DNA of 8,587 bases from Lachnospiraceae bacterium. Lineage in GTDB: Bacteria; Bacillota; Clostridia; Lachnospirales; Lachnospiraceae. Under the pieces are notes generated by a model. The model had not been told where the DNA came from. It made no database searches and saw only the letters and a program-made list of their open reading frames with translations. Of this stretch, positions 1 through 5,729 are shown piece after piece (position 1 is the stretch's first letter; each line of letters opens with the position of its first letter). The position numbers were made by a program, and so were the translations under genes. The stretch spans positions 1-8,587 of the forward strand of contig VSNE01000103.1 in the NCBI GenBank assembly GCA_009774155.1, read 5' to 3'.

Positions 1-684
1 CGCGGAGAGAGCCTGCGGGTCCAGGTTTTTTACATAGTAAATAACAGCGGCCACCCCTATTGTCACAATCCCCGCACAAAGAAAGAATTTCCACTGTTCC
101 GGATGCACCACATAAATCATAAACACCGCCGTCCCTAAAAGAATTGCCGCCGTACTCATATTTTCGCTGATTTTCCACAGAAGCACGGAAACAACAGCTG
201 ACGGCAAAATCATCCGGAACATAGATACCCAGCTTTTCATATGCCTCCCCCGGGCTGTGATGAGGGTTGCCATAAATATAATCATCAAAAGCTTGACAGG
301 CTCCGCTACCTGGAACTGTATGGGGCCAAATTTGAGCCACCGGACTGCTCCGTTTGCTTCCACCCTCAGGGACGGCACTTTCAGAAGCAGCACCAGCGCC
401 AGGCTGGTCAGATATCCCAGCACCGCCAGATGTCTCCATATATGATAGTCGATGCAGGATACAATCAGCATGCCCACTATGCCAACCATACTGTAAATGA
501 CCTGGCGTTTCAGAAAATACATAGAATCATAGTCAAAGCTCTCGCTTAATCCTGCCTTATAGTAGCTGGCGCTGTATATCATGATAAAACCAAAAATCAT
601 GATAAAGGACAGGACTACCAGCAGGTTTGTATCAAGCCCGTAAAGACCGATCTGGAAAATCCCTCCTCTTTTTTTCTTTGCCAT
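1..684 (-). CDS. ftsW: SEDS-family cell division/wall protein, FtsW-like, N-terminal 228 residues (runs off left edge)
   Basis: FtsW/RodA/SpoVE proteins are polytopic membrane glycosyltransferases that polymerise lipid II at the septum or sidewall with a partner class B PBP. Translating from the ATG at 684 gives an open frame of 228 residues to the window edge, about half the usual length. It starts MAKKKRGG and has hydrophobic segments near residues 20-38, 62-77, 84-102, 158-171, 178-193 and 200-217. Family landmarks are IYSAS (36-40), a YFLKRQ segment (56-61), the NGAVRWLKFG loop (111-120) and FQVAEPVK (124-131), which corresponds to the usual QPSE.xK with the Glu kept. ENMSTA (184-189) sits where the DxGTA motif is expected. 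The start lies 3 bases after the folA stop, and its SD (AGGAGG) lies inside the last folA codons, so it should be translated from the thyA-folA mRNA. FtsW is favoured over RodA or SpoVE by general resemblance only; the C-terminal half is not visible. Confidence 0.87.
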   Translation of the reverse strand, partial: MAKKKRGGIFQIGLYGLDTNLLVVLSFIMIFGFIMIYSASYYKAGLSESFDYDSMYFLKRQVIYSMVGIVGMLIVSCIDYHIWRHLAVLGYLTSLALVLLLKVPSLRVEANGAVRWLKFGPIQFQVAEPVKLLMIIFMATLITARGRHMKSWVSMFRMILPSAVVSVLLWKISENMSTAAILLGTAVFMIYVVHPEQWKFFLCAGIVTIGVAAVIYYVKNLDPQALSA

Positions 685-687
685 TCC

Positions 688-1182
688 TCAGGCCTCCTGC
701 TTTTCATAACGGCAGAAAGTGAATTCCAGGTCAAAATATGTTTTCTCTTCACTTTCTCCCGTCAGCCTCCATTCCGGCAGCTTCTCAATATCCGGGAAGT
801 ACGTATCCGCCTCATAGGCGTGGTCAACGCGGGTTATATGAGCCACATTGCAGTAAGGAAGGAACTGCTTATAAACACTGTCCCCTCCAATCACATAGAT
901 ATCCTCCGTCGGATATTTCTTCAGTTCTTTCAGGCTCTCCTCCACAGAATGGCAGATAACCGCCCCTTTAACCTGATAGTCCGGATTTTTCGTCAGCACA
1001 ATATTGGTACGGTTTTTGAGGGGCAGCCCGTTGGGGAAGCTCTCCAGCGTCTTTCTTCCCATCACAATTACCTTTCCGTTTGTCTGGCTGCGGAAAAATT
1101 TCATATCCTCCGGTATGCTGACCAGGAGCTTATTTCTGAAGCCAATACCCCAGTTCTTATCTACCGCCACTATTAAATTCAT
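688..1182 (-). CDS. folA: Dihydrofolate reductase
   Basis: FolA reduces dihydrofolate to tetrahydrofolate with NADPH, restoring the cofactor oxidised by ThyA; the enzyme is cytosolic. The 164-residue product has the usual family length. Motifs: MNLIVAVDKNWGIG (1-14), the substrate/catalytic segment SIPEDMKFF (22-30) with D26 at the position of the E. coli catalytic Asp27, MGRKTLESF (41-49) for NADPH, IVLTKN (61-66), YVIGGDSVY (96-104), and the C-terminal FCRYEK strand. I chose the ATG at 1182 rather than an in-frame ATG at 1209. The later start puts the core strand directly at the N-terminus and is preceded by AAGGAGG (about 11 bases away), while the 1209 codon lies upstream of that SD and inside thyA. 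The SD overlaps the thyA TAA stop, so the two genes are probably translationally coupled. The region normally WxLP in E. coli reads LLVSIP here, a common variant in Clostridia as far as I recall. Confidence 0.96.
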   Translation of the reverse strand: MNLIVAVDKNWGIGFRNKLLVSIPEDMKFFRSQTNGKVIVMGRKTLESFPNGLPLKNRTNIVLTKNPDYQVKGAVICHSVEESLKELKKYPTEDIYVIGGDSVYKQFLPYCNVAHITRVDHAYEADTYFPDIEKLPEWRLTGESEEKTYFDLEFTFCRYEKQEA

Positions 1183-1198
1183 ATCTGCAAAGCCCTCC

Positions 1199-2047
1199 TT
1201 ACACTGCAATCGGAATATTCTTTACCTGTGGCCCGGCCTGGTAATTCTCCACCGTCAGATCTGCTGTGGTAAATGCATAGAAATCCTTAATATCCGGATT
1301 TAAGGCCACCTTCGGAGCCGGATAGGTTTCTCTGCGGATCAGCTCTCTCACCGCATCCACATGCCTGTCGTAAATATGGGCGTCCGCAATCACATGCAGA
1401 AGCTCTCCCGGAATCATATTGCATACCTGGGCCACCATCATCAGAAGAATCGCATACTGGCAGACATTCCAGTTATTTGCCGCCAGAACATCCTGTGAAC
1501 GCTGGTTCAAAACCATGTTCAGAGTCAGCCTGTCCTCTCCCTTTGTCTGGGTTACATTATAGGTAACTCCGTAAGCGCAGGGATAAAGATGCATCTCGCT
1601 TAAATCTTCATGGACATAGGTATTTGTAATAATCCTCCGGCTGAACGGATTATTTTTCAGATCGTAAAGCACCCGATCCATCTGATCCATCATGCCTTCT
1701 TTATACTTACTTTTTACTCCGATCTGATAGCCGTAGGCTTTTCCGATGGAGCCCTTCTCATCTGCCCATTCATCCCACACATGGCTGTTCAGTTCATGAA
1801 TGTTGGAGGATTTTTTCTGATAAATCCAAAGAATCTCATCCATACAGTTTTTAAGGGCCGTTTTGCGAAGCGTGAGCGCAGGAAACTCTCTGCGGAGATC
1901 ATAGCGGTTCACTACTCCAAAACGCTTGATGGTGTAGGCATAGGAGCCGTCCTCCCATTTAGGGCGGACTTTTTCTCCTTCGGTGCTGGTGCCGTTTTCT
2001 AAAATATCAGTGCACATAGCAATAAAAAGCTGGTCTGCGTAACTCAT
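1199..2047 (-). CDS. thyA: Thymidylate synthase (ThyA type)
   Basis: ThyA methylates dUMP to dTMP using 5,10-methylene-tetrahydrofolate as both carbon and hydride donor, releasing dihydrofolate for FolA just downstream. The product is 282 residues, slightly longer than the 264 of E. coli. Visible active-site elements are SRRIITNTY (136-144, phosphate-binding Arg pair), the nucleophile C157 in LYPCAYG, QRSQD (182-186), N194 in ANNWNVCQYA, and DAHIYDRHVD (222-231) with H224 and Y226. The segments around the nucleophile (PCAY instead of PCH) and before N194 (LAANNWN instead of LGLPFN) differ from E. coli but match a clostridial ThyA subgroup I recall. The ATG at 2047 follows AGGAAAGG. A good promoter lies 40-70 bases upstream. 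It is first gene of the leftward thyA-folA-ftsW unit; its stop codon overlaps the folA SD. Confidence 0.96.
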   Translation of the reverse strand: MSYADQLFIAMCTDILENGTSTEGEKVRPKWEDGSYAYTIKRFGVVNRYDLRREFPALTLRKTALKNCMDEILWIYQKKSSNIHELNSHVWDEWADEKGSIGKAYGYQIGVKSKYKEGMMDQMDRVLYDLKNNPFSRRIITNTYVHEDLSEMHLYPCAYGVTYNVTQTKGEDRLTLNMVLNQRSQDVLAANNWNVCQYAILLMMVAQVCNMIPGELLHVIADAHIYDRHVDAVRELIRRETYPAPKVALNPDIKDFYAFTTADLTVENYQAGPQVKNIPIAV

Positions 2048-2087
2048 GTAAAATCCTTTCCTGTAGGGTTCTATTCATATAATGCCT

Positions 2088-2116
2088 ATTATAGCTCATA
2101 TCAGGAAGCATAGCAA
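2088..2116 (-). promoter_or_regulatory. Promoter of thyA-folA-ftsW
   Basis: On the minus strand, TTGCTA (2111-2116) and a consensus TATAAT (2088-2093) are separated by exactly 17 bases. The predicted start near 2081 gives a leader of about 35 bases before thyA. This sigma-A-type call is from base matching only. Confidence 0.7.
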
Positions 2117-2148
2117 ATAAAAATAAGGTTCCGTTATTTTCATTTTTA

Positions 2149-2157
2149 TGGTATGAT
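2149..2157 (+). promoter_or_regulatory. Extended -10 promoter of mnmM
   Basis: TG (2149-2150), one spacer base, then TATGAT (2152-2157) forms an extended -10 element. No good -35 is seen at 17-18 bases upstream, which is tolerated in extended -10 promoters. Initiation near 2164 would leave an upstream in-frame ATG (2153) outside the transcript, which supports the start at 2189. It is back to back with the thyA promoter. Confidence 0.5.
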
Positions 2158-2188
2158 TCTGACAGAATTTCGCAGGGAGGAACGGCTT

Positions 2189-2749
2189 ATGTATCAGGTT
2201 ACGGAGTGGTGCAGACATTTTATGGAGCTTCAGGTACGGCCCGGGGATATTTGTATTGATGCCACAATGGGAAATGGATATGATACGGAATTTTTATGCA
2301 CGCTGGCAGGGGAAGAGGGACGGGTGCTGGCTTTTGACATTCAGAAGGCAGCGGTTGAGCATACAAGAAAAAGGCTGCAGGAGGCAGATGTTCCGGACAA
2401 TTACCGGCTTATTCTGGATTCCCACAGCCATATGGATCAGTATGCGGACACGGACAGTGTGAGCTGTATCGTTTTTAATTTTGGTTATCTTCCCGGAGGC
2501 GATCATGCTCTTGCCACAAAGCCTTCCACCAGCATCACGGCCGTTGAGCAGGGGCTGGCCCTTCTGAAAAAGGGAGGACTTATAAGCCTGTGCATCTACA
2601 GCGGCGGCGACAGCGGTTTTGAGGAAAGGGACGCTCTTCTTTCCTATCTGAAGAAACTGGATTCCGGAAAATATCTGGTCATTCTTTCTGCCTATTATAA
2701 CAGACCGAATCATCCGCCTATTCCGGCGCTGATACGGAAATTATTGTGA
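2189..2749 (+). CDS. mnmM: Class I SAM methyltransferase, MnmM/YtqB family (predicted tRNA mnm5s2U34 methyltransferase)
   Basis: Proteins of this family (Pfam 'rRNA_methylase', B. subtilis YtqB) are small Rossmann-fold methyltransferases. YtqB/MnmM performs the last methylation making mnm5(s2)U at tRNA wobble position 34. The 186-residue product has the SAM-binding loop DATMGNGYDT (24-33), acidic strand end D50 in FDIQ, the hallmark FNFGYLPGGDH (96-106), TKPSTS (111-115 region), and the C-terminal NRPNHPPIPALI (171-182). The ATG at 2189 is chosen because GGGAGG (2175-2180) lies 8 bases before it; an in-frame ATG at 2153 has no SD and overlaps the predicted -10. In relatives I recall IYxGHPGG after the last core strand; here it reads IYSGGDSGFEERDA. 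The TGA stop lies within the opposite-strand small gene (9-base overlap), and no terminator is obvious after it. Function is assigned by family, so substrate specificity is inferred. Confidence 0.9.
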   Translation: MYQVTEWCRHFMELQVRPGDICIDATMGNGYDTEFLCTLAGEEGRVLAFDIQKAAVEHTRKRLQEADVPDNYRLILDSHSHMDQYADTDSVSCIVFNFGYLPGGDHALATKPSTSITAVEQGLALLKKGGLISLCIYSGGDSGFEERDALLSYLKKLDSGKYLVILSAYYNRPNHPPIPALIRKLL

Positions 2750-2935
2750 TGCGCGGCTTACCGCCTCCTTATAGATCAGGCAGGCGCTGCTGTTCGGACA
2801 TTTTTCGTAGCTGCAGTCAAATTCTACCAGCTCCAAAGAACCGTCCGAATGCCGTTCATATTCACATGCCACTGTCCTGGTTTCATTGCTGGTGCGGCAG
2901 AACCCGCTGATGAATGCTTCTTCCATCTCTCCCAT
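2741..2935 (-). CDS. Small five-cysteine protein of unknown function
   Basis: I do not recognise a named family. The ATG at 2935 gives 64 residues (MGEMEEAFISGF...); a TTG at 2947 would add four residues and an ATG at 2926 would remove three. None has a well-spaced SD, so the start is uncertain. Five cysteines are spaced C-x10-C-x16-C-x4-C-x5-C (residues 13, 24, 41, 46, 52), with segments GFCRTSNETRTVACEYER and FDCSYEKCPNSSACLIYKE. There is no signal peptide or membrane segment, so a small cytosolic metal-binding protein is possible but unproven. The arrangement resembles short hypothetical proteins I vaguely recall from Lachnospiraceae. It lies downstream of glyA, beyond the glyA terminator, and its stop overlaps the 3' end of mnmM on the other strand. 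Orderly cysteine spacing and its neat fit between genes argue that it is real. Confidence 0.68.
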   Translation of the reverse strand: MGEMEEAFISGFCRTSNETRTVACEYERHSDGSLELVEFDCSYEKCPNSSACLIYKEAVSRASQ

Positions 2936-2972
2936 AAAATTACCCAACTTTCTTTTACAATATCGCTTGATT

Positions 2973-3002
2973 CAAAAAGCGCCCGGAAATCCATTTCCGG
3001 AC
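2973..3002 (-). terminator. Intrinsic terminator of glyA
   Basis: Read on the minus strand, a 9-bp stem (one G-T pair; arms 2994-3002 and 2981-2989 around a 4-base loop) contains CCGGAAA/TTTCCGG and is followed by a run of five T (2974-2978). It lies 26 bases after the glyA stop. Confidence 0.82.
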
Positions 3003-3009
3003 ACTTTCT

Positions 3010-3038
3010 ATTATAGCGTATTTTATTTTACATGCAAA
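3010..3038 (-). promoter_or_regulatory. Possible promoter for the small five-cysteine gene
   Basis: On the minus strand, TTTGCA (3033-3038, inside the last glyA codons) and a consensus TATAAT (3010-3015) are 17 bases apart. Transcription would begin about at the glyA terminator hairpin, giving a message with a 5' stem-loop. The sequence is AT-rich, so a chance match is quite possible. Confidence 0.35.
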
Positions 3039-4269
3039 GCGGATATTTCGCGGTTAATCCTTCTATCAGAGCCTTTGCCTTAGGAGCCGCAGCTTCGCCT
3101 TCCTTCAGCATCACGGCAATCGCCTCTGCGATAGTCTCCATGTCCTCTTCCTTCAGGCCGCGGCTCGTTACTGCCGCAGTTCCGAGCCGAACGCCGCTGG
3201 TTACAAAGGCAGATCGCGGATCATTCGGTATGGTATTCTTATTGGCTGTAATATTTGCCAGATCCAGCAGATTCTCCGCATCCTTGCCGGAAATGTTCAG
3301 ATTCGTCAGATCCAGCAGCATCAGATGGTTATCTGTTCCTCCGGAGACAATCCGGATTCCCCGATCCATAAGCCCTTTGCAGAGCGCCTTTGCATTCCTC
3401 ACAATATTTCTCTGATACTCTTTGTATTCCTCCGTCTGGCATTCTTTTAAGCAGACAGCCTTTGCCGCAATCACATGCATCAGGGGGCCTCCCTGAATTC
3501 CCGGAAATACCGCCTTGTTAAAGTTGAATTTTTTCGCAGTCTCCGCATCGGACATAATCATGCCTCCGCGCGGTCCCCGCAGGGTCTTGTGCGTTGTAGT
3601 TGTAGTCACATGCGCGTACGGAATCGGACTTGGATGTACTCCTGCTGCCACAAGCCCCGCAATATGGGCGATATCTACCATCAGATAAGCTCCCGCTTCG
3701 TCTGCAATCTCACGGAATTTCTTAAAATCAATCACTCTCGCATATGCGCTGGCGCCTGCCACAATCAGTTTGGGCCTGAACTCTAACGCAATACGGCGCA
3801 CCTCGTCATAATCCAGGCGGCCCTCATCGTTGACTCCGTACTGCTGTACCTCAAAATATTTTCCGGACATATTGGCCGGGCTTCCGTGTGACAGATGTCC
3901 GCCATGGGCCAGATTCATGCCAAGCACCTTATCTCCCGGCTCCAGCATGGCAAAAAATACTGCCATATTGGCCTGTGCGCCGGAATGCGGCTGTACATTC
4001 ACATATTCGCAGCCAAATACCTCCTTGGCCCGTTTGATCGCCAAATCCTCCACCACGTCAACGCATTCGCAGCCGCCGTAGTATCTCTTTCCCGAATACC
4101 CCTCTGCATATTTATTGGTCAAAGGGCTGCCCATTGCAGCCATCACTGCTTTACTCACCCAATTTTCTGACGCAATCAGCTCAATATGGCTGTTCTGCCT
4201 CTCCATCTCATCCTTGATAGCTTCCGCAATCTCAGGATCGACCAGCTTTACTTCATCTAATGAATACAT
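3028..4269 (-). CDS. glyA: Serine hydroxymethyltransferase
   Basis: GlyA is a cytosolic PLP enzyme that interconverts serine plus tetrahydrofolate with glycine plus 5,10-methylene-tetrahydrofolate, the main source of one-carbon units and of the ThyA cofactor. The 413-residue product is full length. Features: IELIASENWVS (29-39), TNKYAEGYSGKRYYGG (51-66), NVQPHSGAQAN (91-101), NLAHGGHLSHG (119-129), MVDIAHIAGL (197-206) with D199 and H202 that contact PLP, and the Schiff-base lysine K228 in TTTTTHKTLRGPRGG. The C-terminal SGVRLGTAAVTSRG (358-371) supplies the substrate-carboxylate Arg. The ATG at 4269 has AGGAGG 5 bases upstream. It is a single-gene unit: a divergent promoter region lies upstream and an intrinsic terminator downstream. 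It is not in one operon with thyA-folA but lies only about 1 kb away. Confidence 0.98.
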   Translation of the reverse strand: MYSLDEVKLVDPEIAEAIKDEMERQNSHIELIASENWVSKAVMAAMGSPLTNKYAEGYSGKRYYGGCECVDVVEDLAIKRAKEVFGCEYVNVQPHSGAQANMAVFFAMLEPGDKVLGMNLAHGGHLSHGSPANMSGKYFEVQQYGVNDEGRLDYDEVRRIALEFRPKLIVAGASAYARVIDFKKFREIADEAGAYLMVDIAHIAGLVAAGVHPSPIPYAHVTTTTTHKTLRGPRGGMIMSDAETAKKFNFNKAVFPGIQGGPLMHVIAAKAVCLKECQTEEYKEYQRNIVRNAKALCKGLMDRGIRIVSGGTDNHLMLLDLTNLNISGKDAENLLDLANITANKNTIPNDPRSAFVTSGVRLGTAAVTSRGLKEEDMETIAEAIAVMLKEGEAAAPKAKALIEGLTAKYPLCM

Positions 4270-4321
4270 AGATTCCTCCTGTTGTCATATGTTTTTCTGT
4301 CAAAGACATTTGTTTTTCACA

Positions 4322-4358
4322 TAACCACCACTTTATCATGGTTAAACATATTTTTCAA
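4322..4358 (-). promoter_or_regulatory. Possible glyA promoter overlapped by a dyad
   Basis: On the minus strand TTGAAA (4353-4358) and TAAAGT (4330-4335) are 17 bases apart, a moderate match. The -10 lies within an inverted repeat, TAACCA (4322-4327) and TGGTTA (4339-4344), which is placed where an operator could be. A consensus TTGACA nearer the gene (about 35 bases before the ATG) has no possible -10. No riboswitch is recognised in the 222-base gap 4270-4491. Confidence 0.35.
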
Positions 4359-4405
4359 CTAAAAATTTGAAAAAATATCTCTTTTTCCAGTTTATCCAAA
4401 AAAGC

Positions 4406-4434
4406 TTTTCATTAACCGCAGATTTTGATATTAT
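4406..4434 (+). promoter_or_regulatory. Promoter of the DUF1294 gene
   Basis: TTTTCA (4406-4411), 17 bases, then TATTAT (4429-4434) preceded by TG at 4426-4427, so the -10 is of the extended kind. Predicted start near 4441, leader about 50 bases. Confidence 0.6.
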
Positions 4435-4440
4435 TTCTAT

Positions 4441-4470
4441 AAAAAGGCAGACATCCCAGACAGCTCTGCC
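4441..4470. other. Leader hairpin; on the minus strand it resembles a weak terminator
   Basis: GGCAGA (4446-4451) and TCTGCC (4465-4470) form a 6-bp stem with a 13-base loop. On the plus strand it lies at the very 5' end of the predicted DUF1294 mRNA. On the minus strand it is followed by five T, so it could stop antisense transcripts coming toward glyA. Either role is inferred. Confidence 0.4.
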
Positions 4471-4491
4471 CGGCTCAAAGGAGAATTTCCT

Positions 4492-4773
4492 ATGAACTTT
4501 CACAGCATCACTCTGATTTACCTGCTTCTGATGAACCTTATCGGCTTCGCGGTTATGGGGATAGATAAATACAAAGCCAAAAAGCATCTGTGGCGGATTT
4601 CCGAAAAAACGTTGTTTCTTTTTTCCGTTCTGGGCGGTTCAGCGGGAACTCTGCTGGGAATGTACACCTTCCGCCACAAAACCAGACATTGGTATTTTGT
4701 TATCGGAATGCCCGCCATCCTGATCGTCCAGTCAGCGCTCATTCTCTGTCTGACTCTTTTTTACGGACATTAA
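4492..4773 (+). CDS. DUF1294 family small membrane protein (YsdA-like)
   Basis: This 93-residue protein shows the DUF1294 signature in order: D25-K26 after the first membrane helix (residues 6-23), WRISE (34-38), a glycine-rich second helix LFSVLGGSAGTLLGMY (43-58), and RHKT (61-64) before a third helix (about 68-90). Length and topology match the family, whose function is unknown; homologues sit in the cytoplasmic membrane. The ATG at 4492 follows AAAGGAG (4477-4483) by 8 bases, and a plausible extended -10 promoter lies upstream. No clear terminator separates it from the LysR-family gene 77 bases downstream, so the two may share a transcript. I see nothing that suggests a specific substrate or partner. 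Confidence 0.92.
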   Translation: MNFHSITLIYLLLMNLIGFAVMGIDKYKAKKHLWRISEKTLFLFSVLGGSAGTLLGMYTFRHKTRHWYFVIGMPAILIVQSALILCLTLFYGH

Positions 4774-4790
4774 TGTTATTGAAGAAAAGA

Positions 4791-4818
4791 GCCCATGGGC
4801 CCTGTCCGCCGACGGCAG
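4791..4818 (+). other. Dyads in the DUF1294-lysR gap
   Basis: The perfect 10-base palindrome GCCCATGGGC (4791-4800) is followed by a small hairpin (CTG/CAG and CCG/CGG arms at 4802-4808 and 4813-4818 with one bulged T). No T-run follows, so it is not a standard terminator. It could act as an attenuator or a regulator-binding site ahead of lysR; chance is also possible. Confidence 0.3.
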
Positions 4819-4850
4819 CCTGTAAATATTTCATTAAGAGGTACTAAGAA

Positions 4851-5729
4851 ATGGATATCAATTACGAGTTATATAAAGTATTTTACTATGTGGCGGTTTC
4901 CTTAAGCTTTTCGGAGGCATCCAAGAAGCTTTATATCTCCCAGTCAGCCGTCAGCCAGTCTATCAAGGTGCTGGAAAAGAAGCTGAACCAGACTCTTTTC
5001 ATCCGTAGCACAAAAAAGGTCCAGCTTACTCCGGAAGGAGAGATACTGCTCCGTCATGTGGAGCCCGCCGTAAATCTGCTCAGGCGGGGGGAGACACAGA
5101 TTCTGGAATCCAATACTCTGAGGGGAGGGCAGCTTCGGATCGGCGCCAGCGATACCATCTGCCGGTATTTCCTTGTTCCCTACCTAAACCGCTTTCACAA
5201 GCAATACCCCGGCATCCATATCAAGGTCACAAACCAGACCTCAATCAAATGCGTGGACCTTTTGGAAAGCGACACCGTGGATCTTATATTTACCAACTAT
5301 CCCAACTCCCGGCTGGGGCATGGCTTCCATATCCAGCCAATTAAGGATTTTTACGACTGCTTCATTGCCAACCGGAACTATTATCAGGAGCTGGAGCACC
5401 GGTCTTTGTCCTTTAAAGACCTTCTGGAGTATCCGATTCTGATGCTGGACCGCAACAGCACTACCAGCGAATTTGTTCACGCCCTGTTCCAGCAGCACCA
5501 GCTCGAGCTGGTGCCGGAGATTGAGTTAAGCTCCAATGATCTTCTGCTGGATCTGGCAAACATCGGTCTGGGCATTGCTTTTGTACCGGATTTCTGTATG
5601 TCCCAAAGCTGCAAGGATCTGTTCCGGATACAACTGAAAACCGAACTTCCGGCACGCCAGCTTGCCATTGCATACAAAGAGCATATTCCTGTCAGCAATG
5701 CCGCAAAGCAGTTTATCGGATATTTTTAG
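4851..5729 (+). CDS. LysR-family transcriptional regulator
   Basis: LysR-type regulators are tetrameric DNA-binding proteins that respond to a small effector. The 292-residue product is the normal length. The winged helix-turn-helix is at about residues 5-64: YKVFYYVAVSLSFSEAS, then the recognition helix SQSAVSQSIKVLEKKL (30-45) and the wing LFIRSTKKVQLTPEGE (49-64). A linker helix follows (to about 90), then a periplasmic-binding-like effector domain starting at LRIGASDTICRYFLVPYL. The effector domain resembles the CysL/CbbR-type group, but the ligand cannot be read from the sequence. The ATG at 4851 has AAGAGGT 8-9 bases upstream. Unlike many family members it has no divergent neighbour, so its target is not obvious; DUF1294 upstream lies in the same direction. 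Its 3' end overlaps the helicase gene by 17 bases and its probable terminator lies inside that gene. A perfect 20-base palindrome lies in codons for QHQLELVP. Confidence 0.94.
   Translation: MDINYELYKVFYYVAVSLSFSEASKKLYISQSAVSQSIKVLEKKLNQTLFIRSTKKVQLTPEGEILLRHVEPAVNLLRRGETQILESNTLRGGQLRIGASDTICRYFLVPYLNRFHKQYPGIHIKVTNQTSIKCVDLLESDTVDLIFTNYPNSRLGHGFHIQPIKDFYDCFIANRNYYQELEHRSLSFKDLLEYPILMLDRNSTTSEFVHALFQQHQLELVPEIELSSNDLLLDLANIGLGIAFVPDFCMSQSCKDLFRIQLKTELPARQLAIAYKEHIPVSNAAKQFIGYF
5495..5514. repeat. Perfect 20-base palindrome inside lysR
   Basis: GCACCAGCTCGAGCTGGTGC equals its own reverse complement with no interruption. It lies in the effector-domain coding region of the LysR gene. No T-run follows on either strand, so it is not a terminator. 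Confidence 0.75.

Noticed and set aside
241..549. Plus-strand open frame of 102 residues
   Set aside because: It lies opposite the SEDS-family gene, has no SD, and its composition (rich in His, Gln, Cys) is typical of a shadow frame.
4286..4330. A riboswitch (glycine, tetrahydrofolate or SAM) before glyA
   Set aside because: No conserved core or multi-helix structure recognised; only simple dyads are visible.
5600..5712. A helicase-gene terminator inside lysR, mirroring the lysR one
   Set aside because: Only a 3-4 bp stem before TTTT is visible on the minus strand, too weak to claim.
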